Shown piece after piece: positions 32,498-41,414 of a DNA stretch of 64,000 nucleotides. Both the position numbers and the translations under genes were made by a program. The notes beneath the pieces are model-generated. The model made no database searches and was not told the origin of the DNA. It was given only the letters and a program-made list of their open reading frames with translations. Source of the DNA: Streptomyces albicerus (lineage in GTDB: Bacteria > Actinomycetota > Actinomycetes > Streptomycetales > Streptomycetaceae); the NCBI RefSeq assembly GCF_008905045.1, contig NZ_VWMY01000021.1, positions 45,853-109,852 of the forward strand. Reading direction: 5' to 3'. Within the stretch, counting starts at the first letter, position 1; the number at the start of each line of letters is the position of its first letter.

Positions 32498-32720
32498 CAG
32501 AGACAGGTCGCCTCGCTGGCCATGACGTGACGGAAAGTGTTCGGTTGATCTCTTAGCGCGACGGAACGCGACTCGCACGGGAAAGTTACGACCGTTCACC
32601 CCTTTTGGTGGCGCGATGGACAACCGTCCATCGCGCCACCGTCATGTCCGCATACGTTCGTCCCGCTGCGAGCCGCCGAGTCAACGGCGGCTCCCCAGAC
32701 GGGAGATCGGGGGTGCGTTC

Positions 32721-34589
32721 GTGCGCATCGGACTGCTTACGGAGGGTGGCTATCCGTATGTGAGCGGTGACGCCAGGCTCTGGTGCGACCGGCTCGTGCG
32801 CGGGCTCGGGCAGCACGAATTCGACATCTACGCGCTCAGCCGCAGCGACCGACAGGAGGACGAGGGCTGGATCCAGCTCCCGCCCCAGGTCAGCCGCGTA
32901 CACACCGCGCCGCTGTGGACCGCGGACGACGACGGCGTCGGATACGGGCGACGGGCGCGGCGCCGATTCGCCGAGTGCTATGGGGAGTTGGCGGCGGCCG
33001 TGTGTGCGGGGGACCTCTCTGCGGGGTCCATCGGGTCCGCCGGGCCCACGGGAACGACCGGAGCCGCCGGATCTGCCGGGTCTGCCGGATCTGCTGGATC
33101 CACTGGGGCTGGGGGGGCCGCGGGGGACGCCTCGGCCGGGGTGGCGGACCGTTTCGGCGACGCGCTGTACGGGCTCGCCGAACTCGTCAGGGACGAGGGC
33201 GGCGGCCTGGTCGGCGCTCTGCGCTCCGAGACCGCCGTGCGCGCCCTGGAGCGCGCCTGTCGCGCGCCCGGCGCCCTACGTGCCGCACGAGGGGCACGCG
33301 TACCGGATCTGCTCACCGTCGCCGCCCAGGTGGAGCGCGCGCTGCGACCGCTCTCGCTCGACTGGTACGAGGACGACGGGCTCGGCTCGGTCGACCTGTG
33401 CCACGCCACGTCCGGCGGCGCGGCGGCGCTGGCCGGGCTGCTCGCGCGGCACTTCTCGGGCGTACCGCTGCTGGTCACGGAGTACGGGGTGCAGCTGCGG
33501 GCGCACTATCTGAGCGCGCGTGAGGATCTGGAGGGCCGTGTGGCTTCGGCCCCGGCGCGGGCGCTGCTCGCCGCGTTCCACGGCCTGCTCGCCGCTGAGA
33601 CCTACCGGCAGGCCACGGTCATCACACCCGGCAACACGCACGCCCGCCGCTGGCAGGAGCGCTGCGGCGCCGACCGCGCCAAGATTCGTACGGTCTATCC
33701 CGGTATGGAGGCGTCCCGCTTCTGGGAGGTGGGTGAGAGTGCAGAATCCGCCGAGCCGGACACCCTGGTGTGGGTCGGGCGCATCGAGCCCGCCAAGGAT
33801 CTGATCTCGCTGCTGCACGCCTTCGCGGAGATCCGCAAGGAACAGCCGAAGACACGGTTGCGGATCGTCGGCGCGCCGGGCGACGGGCTGGAGGGCGCGA
33901 CGTATCTGGCGCACTGCAAGGCGCTGGCCGCGCAGCTCTTCCCCGACGAGGCGGACGGCGCGCACGCCATCGGCGACAACCCGGTCTCCTTCGAGGAGAT
34001 CGGCGGACCGGACGTGCCGACCCTTCCAGAGGCGTACGCGGCAGGCTCCGTCGTCGTCCTGTCGAGCGTCGTCGAGGGCTTCCCGATCAGCCTCGTCGAA
34101 GCGATGTTCTGCGGGCGCGCCACGGTCTCCACGGACGTCGGCGCGGTCGTGGAGGTCATCGGCGGTACGGGTCTGGTGGTGCCGCCGCGCAATCCGCGGG
34201 CCCTGGCCGAGGCGTGCGTCGCCCTGCTGCGCGACCCCGAGCGCCGCGCGCGTCTCGGGGCGGCGGCACGCGCGCGTGCGCTCGAACTGTTCACCGTCGA
34301 GCAGAACATCACGGCATTTCACGGCATTTACCTCGAGATCGTCTCGCGCTGTCCGGTCCGGCGGGTCGTCGTCGACAACTCGGGCGAACCCCTGCCGTTC
34401 GCCGTACCGGCCGAGGCCCATGTACCGGAGCGGTGGGCCGAGTCGGGGACGCGACTGGTGGCCGGCCGGCGGGGGCCCGGGTGGGCGGCCGGGCCGCCCG
34501 TGCGGGGCCTTCCACTTGGGTCTGCTTCGGGAGCCGCCTCGGGAGCCGCTACGGGCGATCCGGTGCCCGCGGGGGAGGGGACGCGGTGA
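32721..34589 (+). CDS. GT4 glycosyltransferase, PelF-like (DUF3492)
   Basis: 622 aa. The N-terminus VRIGLLTEGGYPYVSGDARLW is the PelF/DUF3492 signature. A GT-B C-terminal half follows, with LVWVGRIEPAKDLISLLHAF (about 349-368) and the nucleotide-sugar motif EGFPISLVEAMFCGRATV (about 451-468). PelF polymerises UDP-GalNAc in Pel systems; here the donor is inferred from the family and the neighbouring epimerase. A collagen-like Gly-Ser-Ala-Gly-x insert (about residues 97-137) sits in the N-domain. GTG 32721 with GGGAG/GGGGG upstream. The GTGA overlap with the next gene shows coupling. Confidence 0.9.
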   Translation: MRIGLLTEGGYPYVSGDARLWCDRLVRGLGQHEFDIYALSRSDRQEDEGWIQLPPQVSRVHTAPLWTADDDGVGYGRRARRRFAECYGELAAAVCAGDLSAGSIGSAGPTGTTGAAGSAGSAGSAGSTGAGGAAGDASAGVADRFGDALYGLAELVRDEGGGLVGALRSETAVRALERACRAPGALRAARGARVPDLLTVAAQVERALRPLSLDWYEDDGLGSVDLCHATSGGAAALAGLLARHFSGVPLLVTEYGVQLRAHYLSAREDLEGRVASAPARALLAAFHGLLAAETYRQATVITPGNTHARRWQERCGADRAKIRTVYPGMEASRFWEVGESAESAEPDTLVWVGRIEPAKDLISLLHAFAEIRKEQPKTRLRIVGAPGDGLEGATYLAHCKALAAQLFPDEADGAHAIGDNPVSFEEIGGPDVPTLPEAYAAGSVVVLSSVVEGFPISLVEAMFCGRATVSTDVGAVVEVIGGTGLVVPPRNPRALAEACVALLRDPERRARLGAAARARALELFTVEQNITAFHGIYLEIVSRCPVRRVVVDNSGEPLPFAVPAEAHVPERWAESGTRLVAGRRGPGWAAGPPVRGLPLGSASGAASGAATGDPVPAGEGTR

Positions 34590-36418
34590 ACGGGCGGCGA
34601 CGGGTCGGGAGCGTGGACCGGCCTCAGGCACCGGAGAGTCCCGGGGCGTGGGACGCGCGGTCCGAGGAGTGGCTGGCAGGCGTCGGGCAGTCGGTGGACA
34701 CGGACGCCGAGGTGGGCGAGACACGGGTCGTGGACGTCCAGCCGGGGGAGACGCGGGTGGCAGACGTGCAGTTGGGCGAGTCGAGGGTGGCGGACGGCCG
34801 GCTGAGCGAGTCGGGAGTCAGGGACGCTCGGCCCGGGTCGTCGAGGGGCGCGGATGGTCGGCTGGGCGAGTCGCCGGTGGTCGATGCCCAGCGAGGATCG
34901 TCGAGGGCGGCGGATTCTCGGCACGTGTGGGGTGCCCCCACGCGGGCGGGCGAGGCTCCCGCCTCCAACGGCCGGCCCTTGACTTACGCCGACGGTCCCG
35001 GTGTCAGTGACCGCGGGACCTCCGCTGACGCGAGCGAACCCGGTGTCAGTGACCGCGGGACCTCCGCTTACGCGAGCGAACCCGGTGTCAGTGACCGCGG
35101 GACCTCCGCTTACGCGAGCGAACCCGGTGCCAGTGACCGCGGGACCTCCGCTTACGCGAGCGAACCCGGTGCCAGTGACCGCAGGGCCACCGGTTACGCG
35201 AGCGAGGCCGCTGCCGCCGGTCACAAGTCCTCCGCCCAAGCGACTGAGGCCGTTGCAGCCGACCGCAAGCCCTCCGCCGGCGCGGCAGTCCCCCCTGGCA
35301 CCGACCGCAAGCCCTCCGCCCGCCGCGGTGGCGTCGACCCGGTGAAGGCTCTGATGCACCGTCACCGCGAGCTGTGCGAGCGCGCGGTGGACCCCCTGGA
35401 GATCGCCGCGGGCTTGGAGGCGCACGGGATGACCGACCGGACCGCCACCCGCTTCCGGCACCGTGACGTCTTCTCGCTCGCCGAGGAGATGTACGCGCGC
35501 GTGCCTCGCGTCGGTGACACGGCACCGCGGTCCGAGGCACCCGACACCCCCAAGGCGCGCGCCGACTGGGCCTGGGCCGTGCTCGCCCTGCTGCCGGGCG
35601 CCCTGTGCGCGGCAGCGGTGACCGGGCTGCGGCTCACCGAAGGACGGCCGCGCCTCGCGGTGACCGTCGCGGGCGTACTCGCCATCGGCCTGGGCCTGCG
35701 CGCTGCCCTCCGCCGAGGCCCCCTGCACGCCGCACGCGCGTGGCACCCGACAACATCCACGCGTGCGTGGACCTGCTGGCTCCTCGCCTACGCACTCCTC
35801 GGCGACGGCCTGCTCGCCGCGGGCATCGAGGGCGGCCCCGACGGACTGCCCACCGGCGGCTCCGACAGCCCCTGGCCGATCGCCCTCGCCTCCGTCCTGG
35901 CCCTCACCCTCGCCTGCGCCCCCGCGGCCTGGTGCGCCCACCTTTTCGCCGTACGCGCCCGGCGCAGACTCGCATCCAGCCGTGCCCTGGAGGAGTTCGC
36001 CTCCTCCGTAAGACCCCTGCTCATCGGCGTGTTCGGACTGTTCCTCTGCGCCCTGGGCGGGCTGCTCGCCCTGTGCGGGGCGGTGCTGGGCGAGCCCGCC
36101 GCGTACGCCGGAGCCGGTGCCCTCGGCGCGCTCCTGCTGCTCGCCCGGCTCCTCACCGTGCACGGCTTCACGCACGCGCCCGCAGTCGTCCTCGCCGCCG
36201 CCGGCGTGGTCGAGGCGGCGGCACTGGTGAGCGTCTTCGCGGGCCGCCTGCCCGGCTGCTCGCTCCTGGCCGAGCCCGTCGAGGCCGTGGCCGACACCTG
36301 GGGGCCGGGCGCCGTCCCAGCCCTCGTGTGCGGGGCTGCGGCGCTCGTCCTCCTGATCCACGCGACCAGGACCCTCACCCGGGCCTCGGCCCACGCGGCA
36401 CGCGGCGACACGCCGTGA
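34586..36418 (+). CDS. Repeat-rich polytopic membrane protein of the PelF-like locus
   Basis: 610 aa. An N-terminal cytoplasmic region holds seven 10-residue repeats (GETRVVDVQP type, about 45-115), then five 14-residue repeats (GVSDRGTSAYASEP type, about 138-207). A conserved-looking helical domain follows (ALMHRHRELCERAVDPLEIA, LEAHGMTDRTATRFRHRD), then eight transmembrane helices (about 330-600). PelG, the usual membrane partner of PelF, has about twelve helices, so this is at most a functional analogue for polymer export. Start GTG 34586 in GTGA overlap with the glycosyltransferase gene. Confidence 0.8.
   Translation: MNGRRRVGSVDRPQAPESPGAWDARSEEWLAGVGQSVDTDAEVGETRVVDVQPGETRVADVQLGESRVADGRLSESGVRDARPGSSRGADGRLGESPVVDAQRGSSRAADSRHVWGAPTRAGEAPASNGRPLTYADGPGVSDRGTSADASEPGVSDRGTSAYASEPGVSDRGTSAYASEPGASDRGTSAYASEPGASDRRATGYASEAAAAGHKSSAQATEAVAADRKPSAGAAVPPGTDRKPSARRGGVDPVKALMHRHRELCERAVDPLEIAAGLEAHGMTDRTATRFRHRDVFSLAEEMYARVPRVGDTAPRSEAPDTPKARADWAWAVLALLPGALCAAAVTGLRLTEGRPRLAVTVAGVLAIGLGLRAALRRGPLHAARAWHPTTSTRAWTCWLLAYALLGDGLLAAGIEGGPDGLPTGGSDSPWPIALASVLALTLACAPAAWCAHLFAVRARRRLASSRALEEFASSVRPLLIGVFGLFLCALGGLLALCGAVLGEPAAYAGAGALGALLLLARLLTVHGFTHAPAVVLAAAGVVEAAALVSVFAGRLPGCSLLAEPVEAVADTWGPGAVPALVCGAAALVLLIHATRTLTRASAHAARGDTP
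34718..34930 (+). repeat. 30-bp coding repeat array
   Basis: Seven degenerate units of 30 bp encoding ten residues of the form GE(T/S)RV(A/V)D(V/G)(Q/R)x, just before the second array in the same gene. Confidence 0.75.
34998..35207 (+). repeat. 42-bp coding tandem repeat array
   Basis: Five 42-bp units encoding GVSDRGTSAYASEP. The central copies are nearly identical at DNA level (ggtgtcagtgaccgcgggac then ctccgcttacgcgagcgaac), so this array expanded recently and should vary in length between strains. Confidence 0.9.
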
Positions 36419-36489
36419 ACCGCCCCCGGCACCCGGCCTCCGTGCCGAGCGCACCCCTTCCCGCGGGGCCGACACCGCGGGCCTTCCGC

Positions 36490-36528
36490 ATGACCCACGG
36501 CAACACCCTGAAGGAGAACGCCAGATGA
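36490..36528 (+). other. Possible 12-codon mini-ORF
   Basis: ATG ... TGA encoding MTHGNTLKENAR, ending in an ATGA overlap with the 15-codon ORF at 36525. No ribosome site of its own. It is noted because two successive ATGA junctions precede the epimerase gene. Confidence 0.3.
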
Positions 36529-36572
36529 TCACCCTCCGCATCGGAGAATCCGCCCCGGGAGCCGCCCGATGA
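36525..36572 (+). CDS. 15-aa leader peptide coupled to the epimerase gene
   Basis: MITLRIGESAPGAAR, with an excellent AAGGAG 7 nt before its ATG. Its TGA overlaps the epimerase ATG (ATGA), whereas the epimerase itself has a weaker GGGAG. This is the arrangement of a translational-coupling leader; the peptide itself shows no regulatory codon run. Alternatively it may be a remnant of a shortened gene. Confidence 0.5.
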   Translation: MITLRIGESAPGAAR

Positions 36573-37528
36573 GGGTGCTGCTGATCGGAGCCAACGGATA
36601 CCTGGGCCGGTTCGTCGCCGACCGCCTCCTCGCCGACCCCGCCGTGCAGCTCACCGCGCTCGGCCGGGGCGACGACGCGGACGTACGCTTCGACCTCGCC
36701 AGCGGCAGCCCGGGCGCGCTCACCCGCTTCCTGGACGCGGTGCACCCCGGCGTCGTCGTCAACTGCGCCGGCGCCACCCGAGGCGGCGCCCGCGAACTGA
36801 CCCGGCACAACACCGTGGCCGTCGCCACCGTCTGCGAGGCCCTGCGACGCAGCGGCTGCGGGGCGCGCCTCGTGCAGGTCGGCTGTGGCGCCGAGTACGG
36901 ACCCAGCCAGCCCGGCTCCTCCACGGCCGAGGATGCCGTGCCCCGTCCTGGCGGCCCGTACGGCGTCAGCAAGCTCGCCGCGACCGAACTGGTCCTCGGG
37001 TCCGGTCTGGACGCCGTCGTCCTGCGGGTGTTCTCGCCCGCCGGACCCGGCACCCCGGCCGGCTCCCCGCTCGGCCGCCTCGCCGAGGCCATGCGCCGCG
37101 CCATGCAGTCCGGCGACGGCGAACTCAAACTCGGTGGCCTCGGCGTCCAACGCGACTTCATCGACGTACGCGACGTCGCCCGTGCCGTCCATGCCGCCTC
37201 CCTCTCCGCCGCTCAGGGCGTCATCAACATCGGATCCGGTCGTGCCGTACGCCTCCGCGACGCCGCCGCCGTCCTCGCACGCGTCGCCGGCTACGGCGGC
37301 GCCCTGCACGAACTCGACGGACCCCCCGGCCCGATCAGGCCATCCATCGGGCACCCCCGCTCCGAACCAGACCACACGGCCCCGACCGCATACCCCTATC
37401 CCGACGGCTGCGGCAGCTGGCAGCAGGCCGACGTGCGCACCGCACGCGACCGACTCGGCTGGCGGCCCCGGATCAACCTCGAGGAATCCCTCGCCGACAT
37501 CTGGATGGAGGCGGCATGCCGTATCTGA
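36569..37528 (+). CDS. NAD-dependent sugar-nucleotide epimerase/dehydratase
   Basis: 319-aa extended SDR. Rossmann motif GANGYLG at 8-14, the catalytic Y-x3-K in GGPYGVSKLAATE (about 131-135), QVGCGAEYGPS (Ser/Thr-like position), and the late QRDFIDVRDVARAVH and INIGSGRAV typical of UDP-hexose 4-epimerases. In this locus it could make the UDP-GalNAc-type donor for the PelF-like enzyme, as PelX does; the exact sugar is inferred. ATG 36569, coupled to the 15-aa ORF upstream, and overlapping the next gene by 13 nt. Confidence 0.88.
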   Translation: MRVLLIGANGYLGRFVADRLLADPAVQLTALGRGDDADVRFDLASGSPGALTRFLDAVHPGVVVNCAGATRGGARELTRHNTVAVATVCEALRRSGCGARLVQVGCGAEYGPSQPGSSTAEDAVPRPGGPYGVSKLAATELVLGSGLDAVVLRVFSPAGPGTPAGSPLGRLAEAMRRAMQSGDGELKLGGLGVQRDFIDVRDVARAVHAASLSAAQGVINIGSGRAVRLRDAAAVLARVAGYGGALHELDGPPGPIRPSIGHPRSEPDHTAPTAYPYPDGCGSWQQADVRTARDRLGWRPRINLEESLADIWMEAACRI

Positions 37529-38265
37529 CCAGCACCGCAGCGGGCAGCGCGTGCACGGACTTAAGCATCGGCTTCGGCATTCCCGGCTATGCGCACCCCC
37601 TTCTCGCCCCGGTCGAATGGGGCGAACTCACCCGCCCCGGGACCCCCTTGCACTGGGTCGCCCTGAACGTCGCCGACGGCCCCGGCACCCGCCCCGACCC
37701 CCACTGTCTGGAAGCGACCGGACGCCTGCGCAACGCGGGCGTCCGCGTACTCGGCCACCTGGATGTGACATACGGCGCACGCGCCTTCGGTGAACTCGTC
37801 TCCGACGCGCACCGCTATCTCGACTGGTACCGGGTCGACGGCTTCCTTCTGGACCGCTGTCCCACAGAGCGGACAGCACTCCCCGAGGTCCGGCGCACGG
37901 CCACCACGCTGCGCGCGCTCCTCGGCGAGGGCCACATCGTCCTCGGCCACGGCACCCACCCGTATCCCGGATATGCCGAAACCGCCGACCAGTTGGTGAC
38001 CTTCGCCGGCCCTTGGAGCGATTACCGCTGGTCGCAGGTGGCCGAGTGGACCGCCGAATACCCGCCCGAGCGGTTCTGTCACTTCGTGCACGGCGTGCCC
38101 CGGGGTCATCTCGACGAGGCGCTGCGCATCGCCCGCTGGCAGGGCGCCTCGACGATCTACTTCACCGACCGCACGGATCGCGGCGGTTCGATCGACCCCT
38201 GGGAGACCATGCCCGGTTACTGGGACGAAATCGTCTCGCGGATCGGAACAGGTGTCTCGGAATGA
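37516..38265 (+). CDS. Spherulin-4/GH135-like glycoside hydrolase
   Basis: 249 aa, TIM-barrel-like. LSIGFGIPGYAHPLLAPVEW opens the domain; LGHLDVTYGARAF, YRVDGFLLDRCPTE and GHIVLGHGTHPYP are the strand ends where this family keeps acidic residues. Fungal Sph3 (GH135) is a Spherulin-4 member that cuts galactosaminogalactan. Together with PelF-like polymerase and epimerase this suggests polymer trimming. No signal peptide is visible, so the site of action is unclear. The start overlaps the epimerase end by 13 nt. Confidence 0.82.
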   Translation: MPYLTSTAAGSACTDLSIGFGIPGYAHPLLAPVEWGELTRPGTPLHWVALNVADGPGTRPDPHCLEATGRLRNAGVRVLGHLDVTYGARAFGELVSDAHRYLDWYRVDGFLLDRCPTERTALPEVRRTATTLRALLGEGHIVLGHGTHPYPGYAETADQLVTFAGPWSDYRWSQVAEWTAEYPPERFCHFVHGVPRGHLDEALRIARWQGASTIYFTDRTDRGGSIDPWETMPGYWDEIVSRIGTGVSE

Positions 38266-38328
38266 AGAAGGGCGTGGCAGTGTTACGCGGAGAACAACTG
38301 TAGTGATTGACCGACCAACGGAGTCCCC

Positions 38329-39507
38329 GTGTCGCTGCCACCCCTGGTCGAGCCAGCTGCTGAGCTCACCGTAGACGAGGTCCGCAGGTACTCCCGCCAC
38401 CTGATCATCCCCGACGTGGGCATGGACGGGCAGAAGCGGCTGAAGAACGCCAAGGTGCTCGCTGTGGGCGCCGGCGGCCTCGGATCGCCGGCGCTGATGT
38501 ACCTGGCCGCCGCGGGCGTGGGCACGCTCGGCATCGTGGAGTTCGACGAGGTCGACGAGTCCAATCTGCAGCGCCAGATCATCCACAGCCAGGCGGACAT
38601 CGGCCGCTCCAAGGCCCAGTCGGCCCGCGACAGCGTGCTCGGCATCAACCCGTACGTGAACGTGATCCTTCACGAAGAGCGGCTCGAGGCCGAGAACGTG
38701 ATGGACATCTTCAGCCAGTACGACCTGATCGTCGACGGCACGGACAACTTCGCGACCCGCTACCTGGTCAACGACGCGTGCGTGCTGCTCAACAAGCCGT
38801 ACGTCTGGGGCTCGATCTACCGCTTCGACGGCCAGGCCTCCGTCTTCTGGTCCGAGCACGGCCCCTGCTACCGCTGCCTCTACCCGGAGCCCCCGCCCCC
38901 CGGCATGGTTCCCTCCTGCGCCGAGGGCGGCGTTCTGGGCGTGCTGTGCGCGTCCATCGGCTCCATCCAGGTCAACGAGGCCATCAAGCTGCTCGCCGGC
39001 ATCGGTGAGCCGCTCGTCGGCCGCCTGATGATCTACGACGCCCTGGAGATGCAGTACCGCCAGGTCAAGGTCCGCAAGGACCCGGACTGCGCGGTCTGCG
39101 GCGAGAACCCCACCGTCACCGAGCTCATCGACTACGAGGCCTTCTGCGGCGTCGTCTCCGAGGAGGCCCAGGAGGCGGCCGCCGGCTCGACGATCACTCC
39201 CAAGCAGCTCAAGGAGTGGATCGACGACGGCGAGAACATCGAGATCATCGATGTCCGGGAGATCAACGAGTACGAGATCGTCTCGATCCCCGGCGCCAAG
39301 CTGATCCCGAAGAACGAGTTCCTCATGGGCACTGCCCTGGAGACCCTCCCGCAGGACAAGAAGATCGTCCTGCACTGCAAGACGGGTGTCCGCAGTGCGG
39401 AGGTCCTCGCGGTCCTCAAGTCGGCCGGTTTCGCGGACGCCGTGCACGTGGGCGGCGGCGTGATCGGCTGGGTCAACCAGATCGAGCCGGAGAAGCCGGT
39501 GTACTAG
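38329..39507 (+). CDS. moeZ: MoeZ: adenylyltransferase/sulfurtransferase
   Basis: 392 aa. A ThiF/MoeB-type E1 domain (GAGGLGSPALMYLAAAGVG, then FDEVDESNLQRQ, GTDNFATRYLVND) has zinc cysteines CYRC and CAVC. A C-terminal rhodanese domain carries the active Cys in LHCKTGVRS. MoeZ activates ubiquitin-like sulfur carriers (MoaD, CysO, ThiS and pathway-specific ones), and in Streptomyces one MoeZ can serve several secondary-metabolite carriers. GTG 38329 with GGAG 7 nt upstream. Conserved position (mycobacterial Rv3206c) next to the DUF3152 group. Confidence 0.95.
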   Translation: MSLPPLVEPAAELTVDEVRRYSRHLIIPDVGMDGQKRLKNAKVLAVGAGGLGSPALMYLAAAGVGTLGIVEFDEVDESNLQRQIIHSQADIGRSKAQSARDSVLGINPYVNVILHEERLEAENVMDIFSQYDLIVDGTDNFATRYLVNDACVLLNKPYVWGSIYRFDGQASVFWSEHGPCYRCLYPEPPPPGMVPSCAEGGVLGVLCASIGSIQVNEAIKLLAGIGEPLVGRLMIYDALEMQYRQVKVRKDPDCAVCGENPTVTELIDYEAFCGVVSEEAQEAAAGSTITPKQLKEWIDDGENIEIIDVREINEYEIVSIPGAKLIPKNEFLMGTALETLPQDKKIVLHCKTGVRSAEVLAVLKSAGFADAVHVGGGVIGWVNQIEPEKPVY

Positions 39508-39525
39508 GCGTACGCCTTGTGGGGA

Positions 39526-39558
39526 GGGGCTCGGCACGGGGTGTGCCGGGCCCCTTTC
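39526..39558 (+). terminator. Terminator of moeZ
   Basis: 12-bp stem with one G-U pair (39526-39537 with 39543-39554) followed by ttt, 19 bp after the moeZ stop. Confidence 0.8.
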
Positions 39559-39692
39559 TGCTGGGCGGGCGCGGGCGCGGTCGCGGGCATGTGCATGGGG
39601 TTGGGCGTGGACGCGGGCCGCGTGGGCGGGCAGGAGCGGACGGCCCCTCCCTCCGGCATTCCCCGTCCCGGCTTTCCGGTCGGCCCGCGTCG

Positions 39693-41231
39693 CTACGACG
39701 CGCAGACCTTGCCGTCCTTCGGCACCGTCCCGTCCAGCAGGTAGTCGTTCACCGTGCTGTCGATACAGTCGCTTCCCTTCCCGTACGCACCGTGTCCATC
39801 GCCCTTCCAGGTCAGGTGTACTCCGACACCCTTGCCCAGCTCGTCCGCCATCTTGCGGGCGCCCTCGTACGGCGTCGCCGGGTCGCCCGTGGTGCCCACC
39901 ACCAGGACGGGCTCCGCGCCGGGCGCGCTCACCTCCGGCGTCTCGTACTGACCGGCCACCGGCCAGTCGTGACACCAGCCGGCCGTGTCCCAGCCCATCG
40001 AATCGCCGAAGACGGGCGAGATCTTCCGGAACTCGGGGAGCAGCTTCTTCGCCTCCTCGGGCGTCGGCCGCTCCTTGTCGTCCAAGCACGATATGACCCG
40101 TTGTGAATGCGTCGTCGTGCCGTAACGACCCGACGCGTCACGGTCGTTGTAGCCGTCGGCCTGCGCGAGCAGCTCCGTACCGTCGCCGTCCTCGGCCGCG
40201 TCGAGCGCGCTGGTGAGGGCGGGCCAGGTCTGCTCGTCGTACAGCGGATACACGATGCCGGTGAGTGCCAGCTGCTGAGTGAGCTCGCGGCCGCTCGAAG
40301 TCGGCAGCGGATCGGCGTCGATCCGCTCCAGCAGGTCCACGATCCTCTGGGAGCCCTCTTCGGGGTCCTGCCCCGTGGACTTGAGGTAGTTGTCCAGCGC
40401 GCGCTGGAAGCCGCGGGTCTGGTTCTTGGCGTGCCCCACCGTGCCGGCGGTCGGGTCGACGACCGCGTCGAGGACCAGACGCCCCACGTTCTTGGGGAAC
40501 AAGTGGGCGTACACGCCGCCCAGTTCAGTGCCGTACGAGATGCCGAAGTAGTGCAGCTTGTCGTCACCGAGGACATGGCGCATCAGGTTCATGTCCCGGG
40601 CCGTGTCGGTCGTCGAGACATGCCCCATGAGCTTGCCCGCCGACTCCCCGCAGCCCTTGCCGAAGTCGGCGGCGTCCTTGAGGAACGTGGTCTCCTCGGT
40701 GGATGTGTCCGGCGTGGTGTCGACCGATTCGGCCGTCTGGATCTCCTTGTCGCCGCGGCAGCGAACGCCCTCGCTGGCGGCGACACCGCGCGGGTCCCAG
40801 CTCACCAGGTCGTACCGCTCGTGGAGCTCGGCGAACGTGGGGCCGTACGGCGGCAGGTAGTCGATGCCCGAGCCACCCGGGCCGCCGAAGTTGAACAGCA
40901 GTGAGCCGATGCGCTCGTCCGAGGAGCCGCTCGACTCGCTGCGGATCAGCGCGAGGCCGATGGTCTCGCCCGTCGGCTTCGCCCAGTCGAGCGGCACCTT
41001 GAGCGTCGCGCACCGCCAGTCGTCGCCCGGCGCGGGCCCGGTCGCCGTGGCCTTGCAGCGGCCCCAGTCGAGCTTCTGCGAGGTGAGTGAGGCGGGCAGC
41101 CCGGACGGCGCCGCTGCCGGCGGCTTGCCGTCGTCCTTGTTCTCGTCCTCACCGCTCCCGGACGAGCCGCTGCAGCCGGCCATCAGCAACGCGGCGGCGG
41201 CCAGAGCCGTCCACCGTGTGAAACGCGCCAT
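39693..41231 (-). CDS. Secreted lipoprotein peptidase, alpha/beta hydrolase (TAP/SlpD-E type)
   Basis: 512 aa. Signal peptide with lipobox LLMAGC (Cys20), then an acidic, serine-rich linker. Hydrolase domain: FNFGGPGGSG oxyanion region, VSWDPRGVAASEG, nucleophile elbow FGISYGTELGG, TTGDPATPYEGA (Asp) and GDGHGAYG (His). It belongs to the family of Streptomyces tripeptidyl aminopeptidases and their mycelium-bound relatives SlpD/SlpE. ATG 41231 with GGGGGG 8 nt upstream; a GTG two codons earlier is too close. Paralogue of the next gene. Confidence 0.92.
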   Translation of the reverse strand: MARFTRWTALAAAALLMAGCSGSSGSGEDENKDDGKPPAAAPSGLPASLTSQKLDWGRCKATATGPAPGDDWRCATLKVPLDWAKPTGETIGLALIRSESSGSSDERIGSLLFNFGGPGGSGIDYLPPYGPTFAELHERYDLVSWDPRGVAASEGVRCRGDKEIQTAESVDTTPDTSTEETTFLKDAADFGKGCGESAGKLMGHVSTTDTARDMNLMRHVLGDDKLHYFGISYGTELGGVYAHLFPKNVGRLVLDAVVDPTAGTVGHAKNQTRGFQRALDNYLKSTGQDPEEGSQRIVDLLERIDADPLPTSSGRELTQQLALTGIVYPLYDEQTWPALTSALDAAEDGDGTELLAQADGYNDRDASGRYGTTTHSQRVISCLDDKERPTPEEAKKLLPEFRKISPVFGDSMGWDTAGWCHDWPVAGQYETPEVSAPGAEPVLVVGTTGDPATPYEGARKMADELGKGVGVHLTWKGDGHGAYGKGSDCIDSTVNDYLLDGTVPKDGKVCAS

Positions 41232-41414
41232 GAGCACATCCCCCCTCGCAACGTCGTCCGCCGGATGCCGCGGATGACAGTCAGGCCATAGTAGGCAGAT
41301 CTCCGCGAGTGCCGCCGAGGCCTGTGGATAACCTTCTGACCTGCGATTTTATGGGCTGAGTCCGGCGCTTTCGCGAGCCGGGTCCGGCTATTTCGTGAGC
41401 AGATTCCGGCGCTC

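Noticed and set aside
34998..35207. CRISPR-like or non-coding repeat
   Set aside because: Units are 42 bp, contiguous and in frame within a coding sequence.
34328..37375. 1015-codon open frame on the minus strand opposite the PelF-like/epimerase genes
   Set aside because: A shadow of strong third-position GC in real plus-strand genes; low-complexity translation and no ribosome site.
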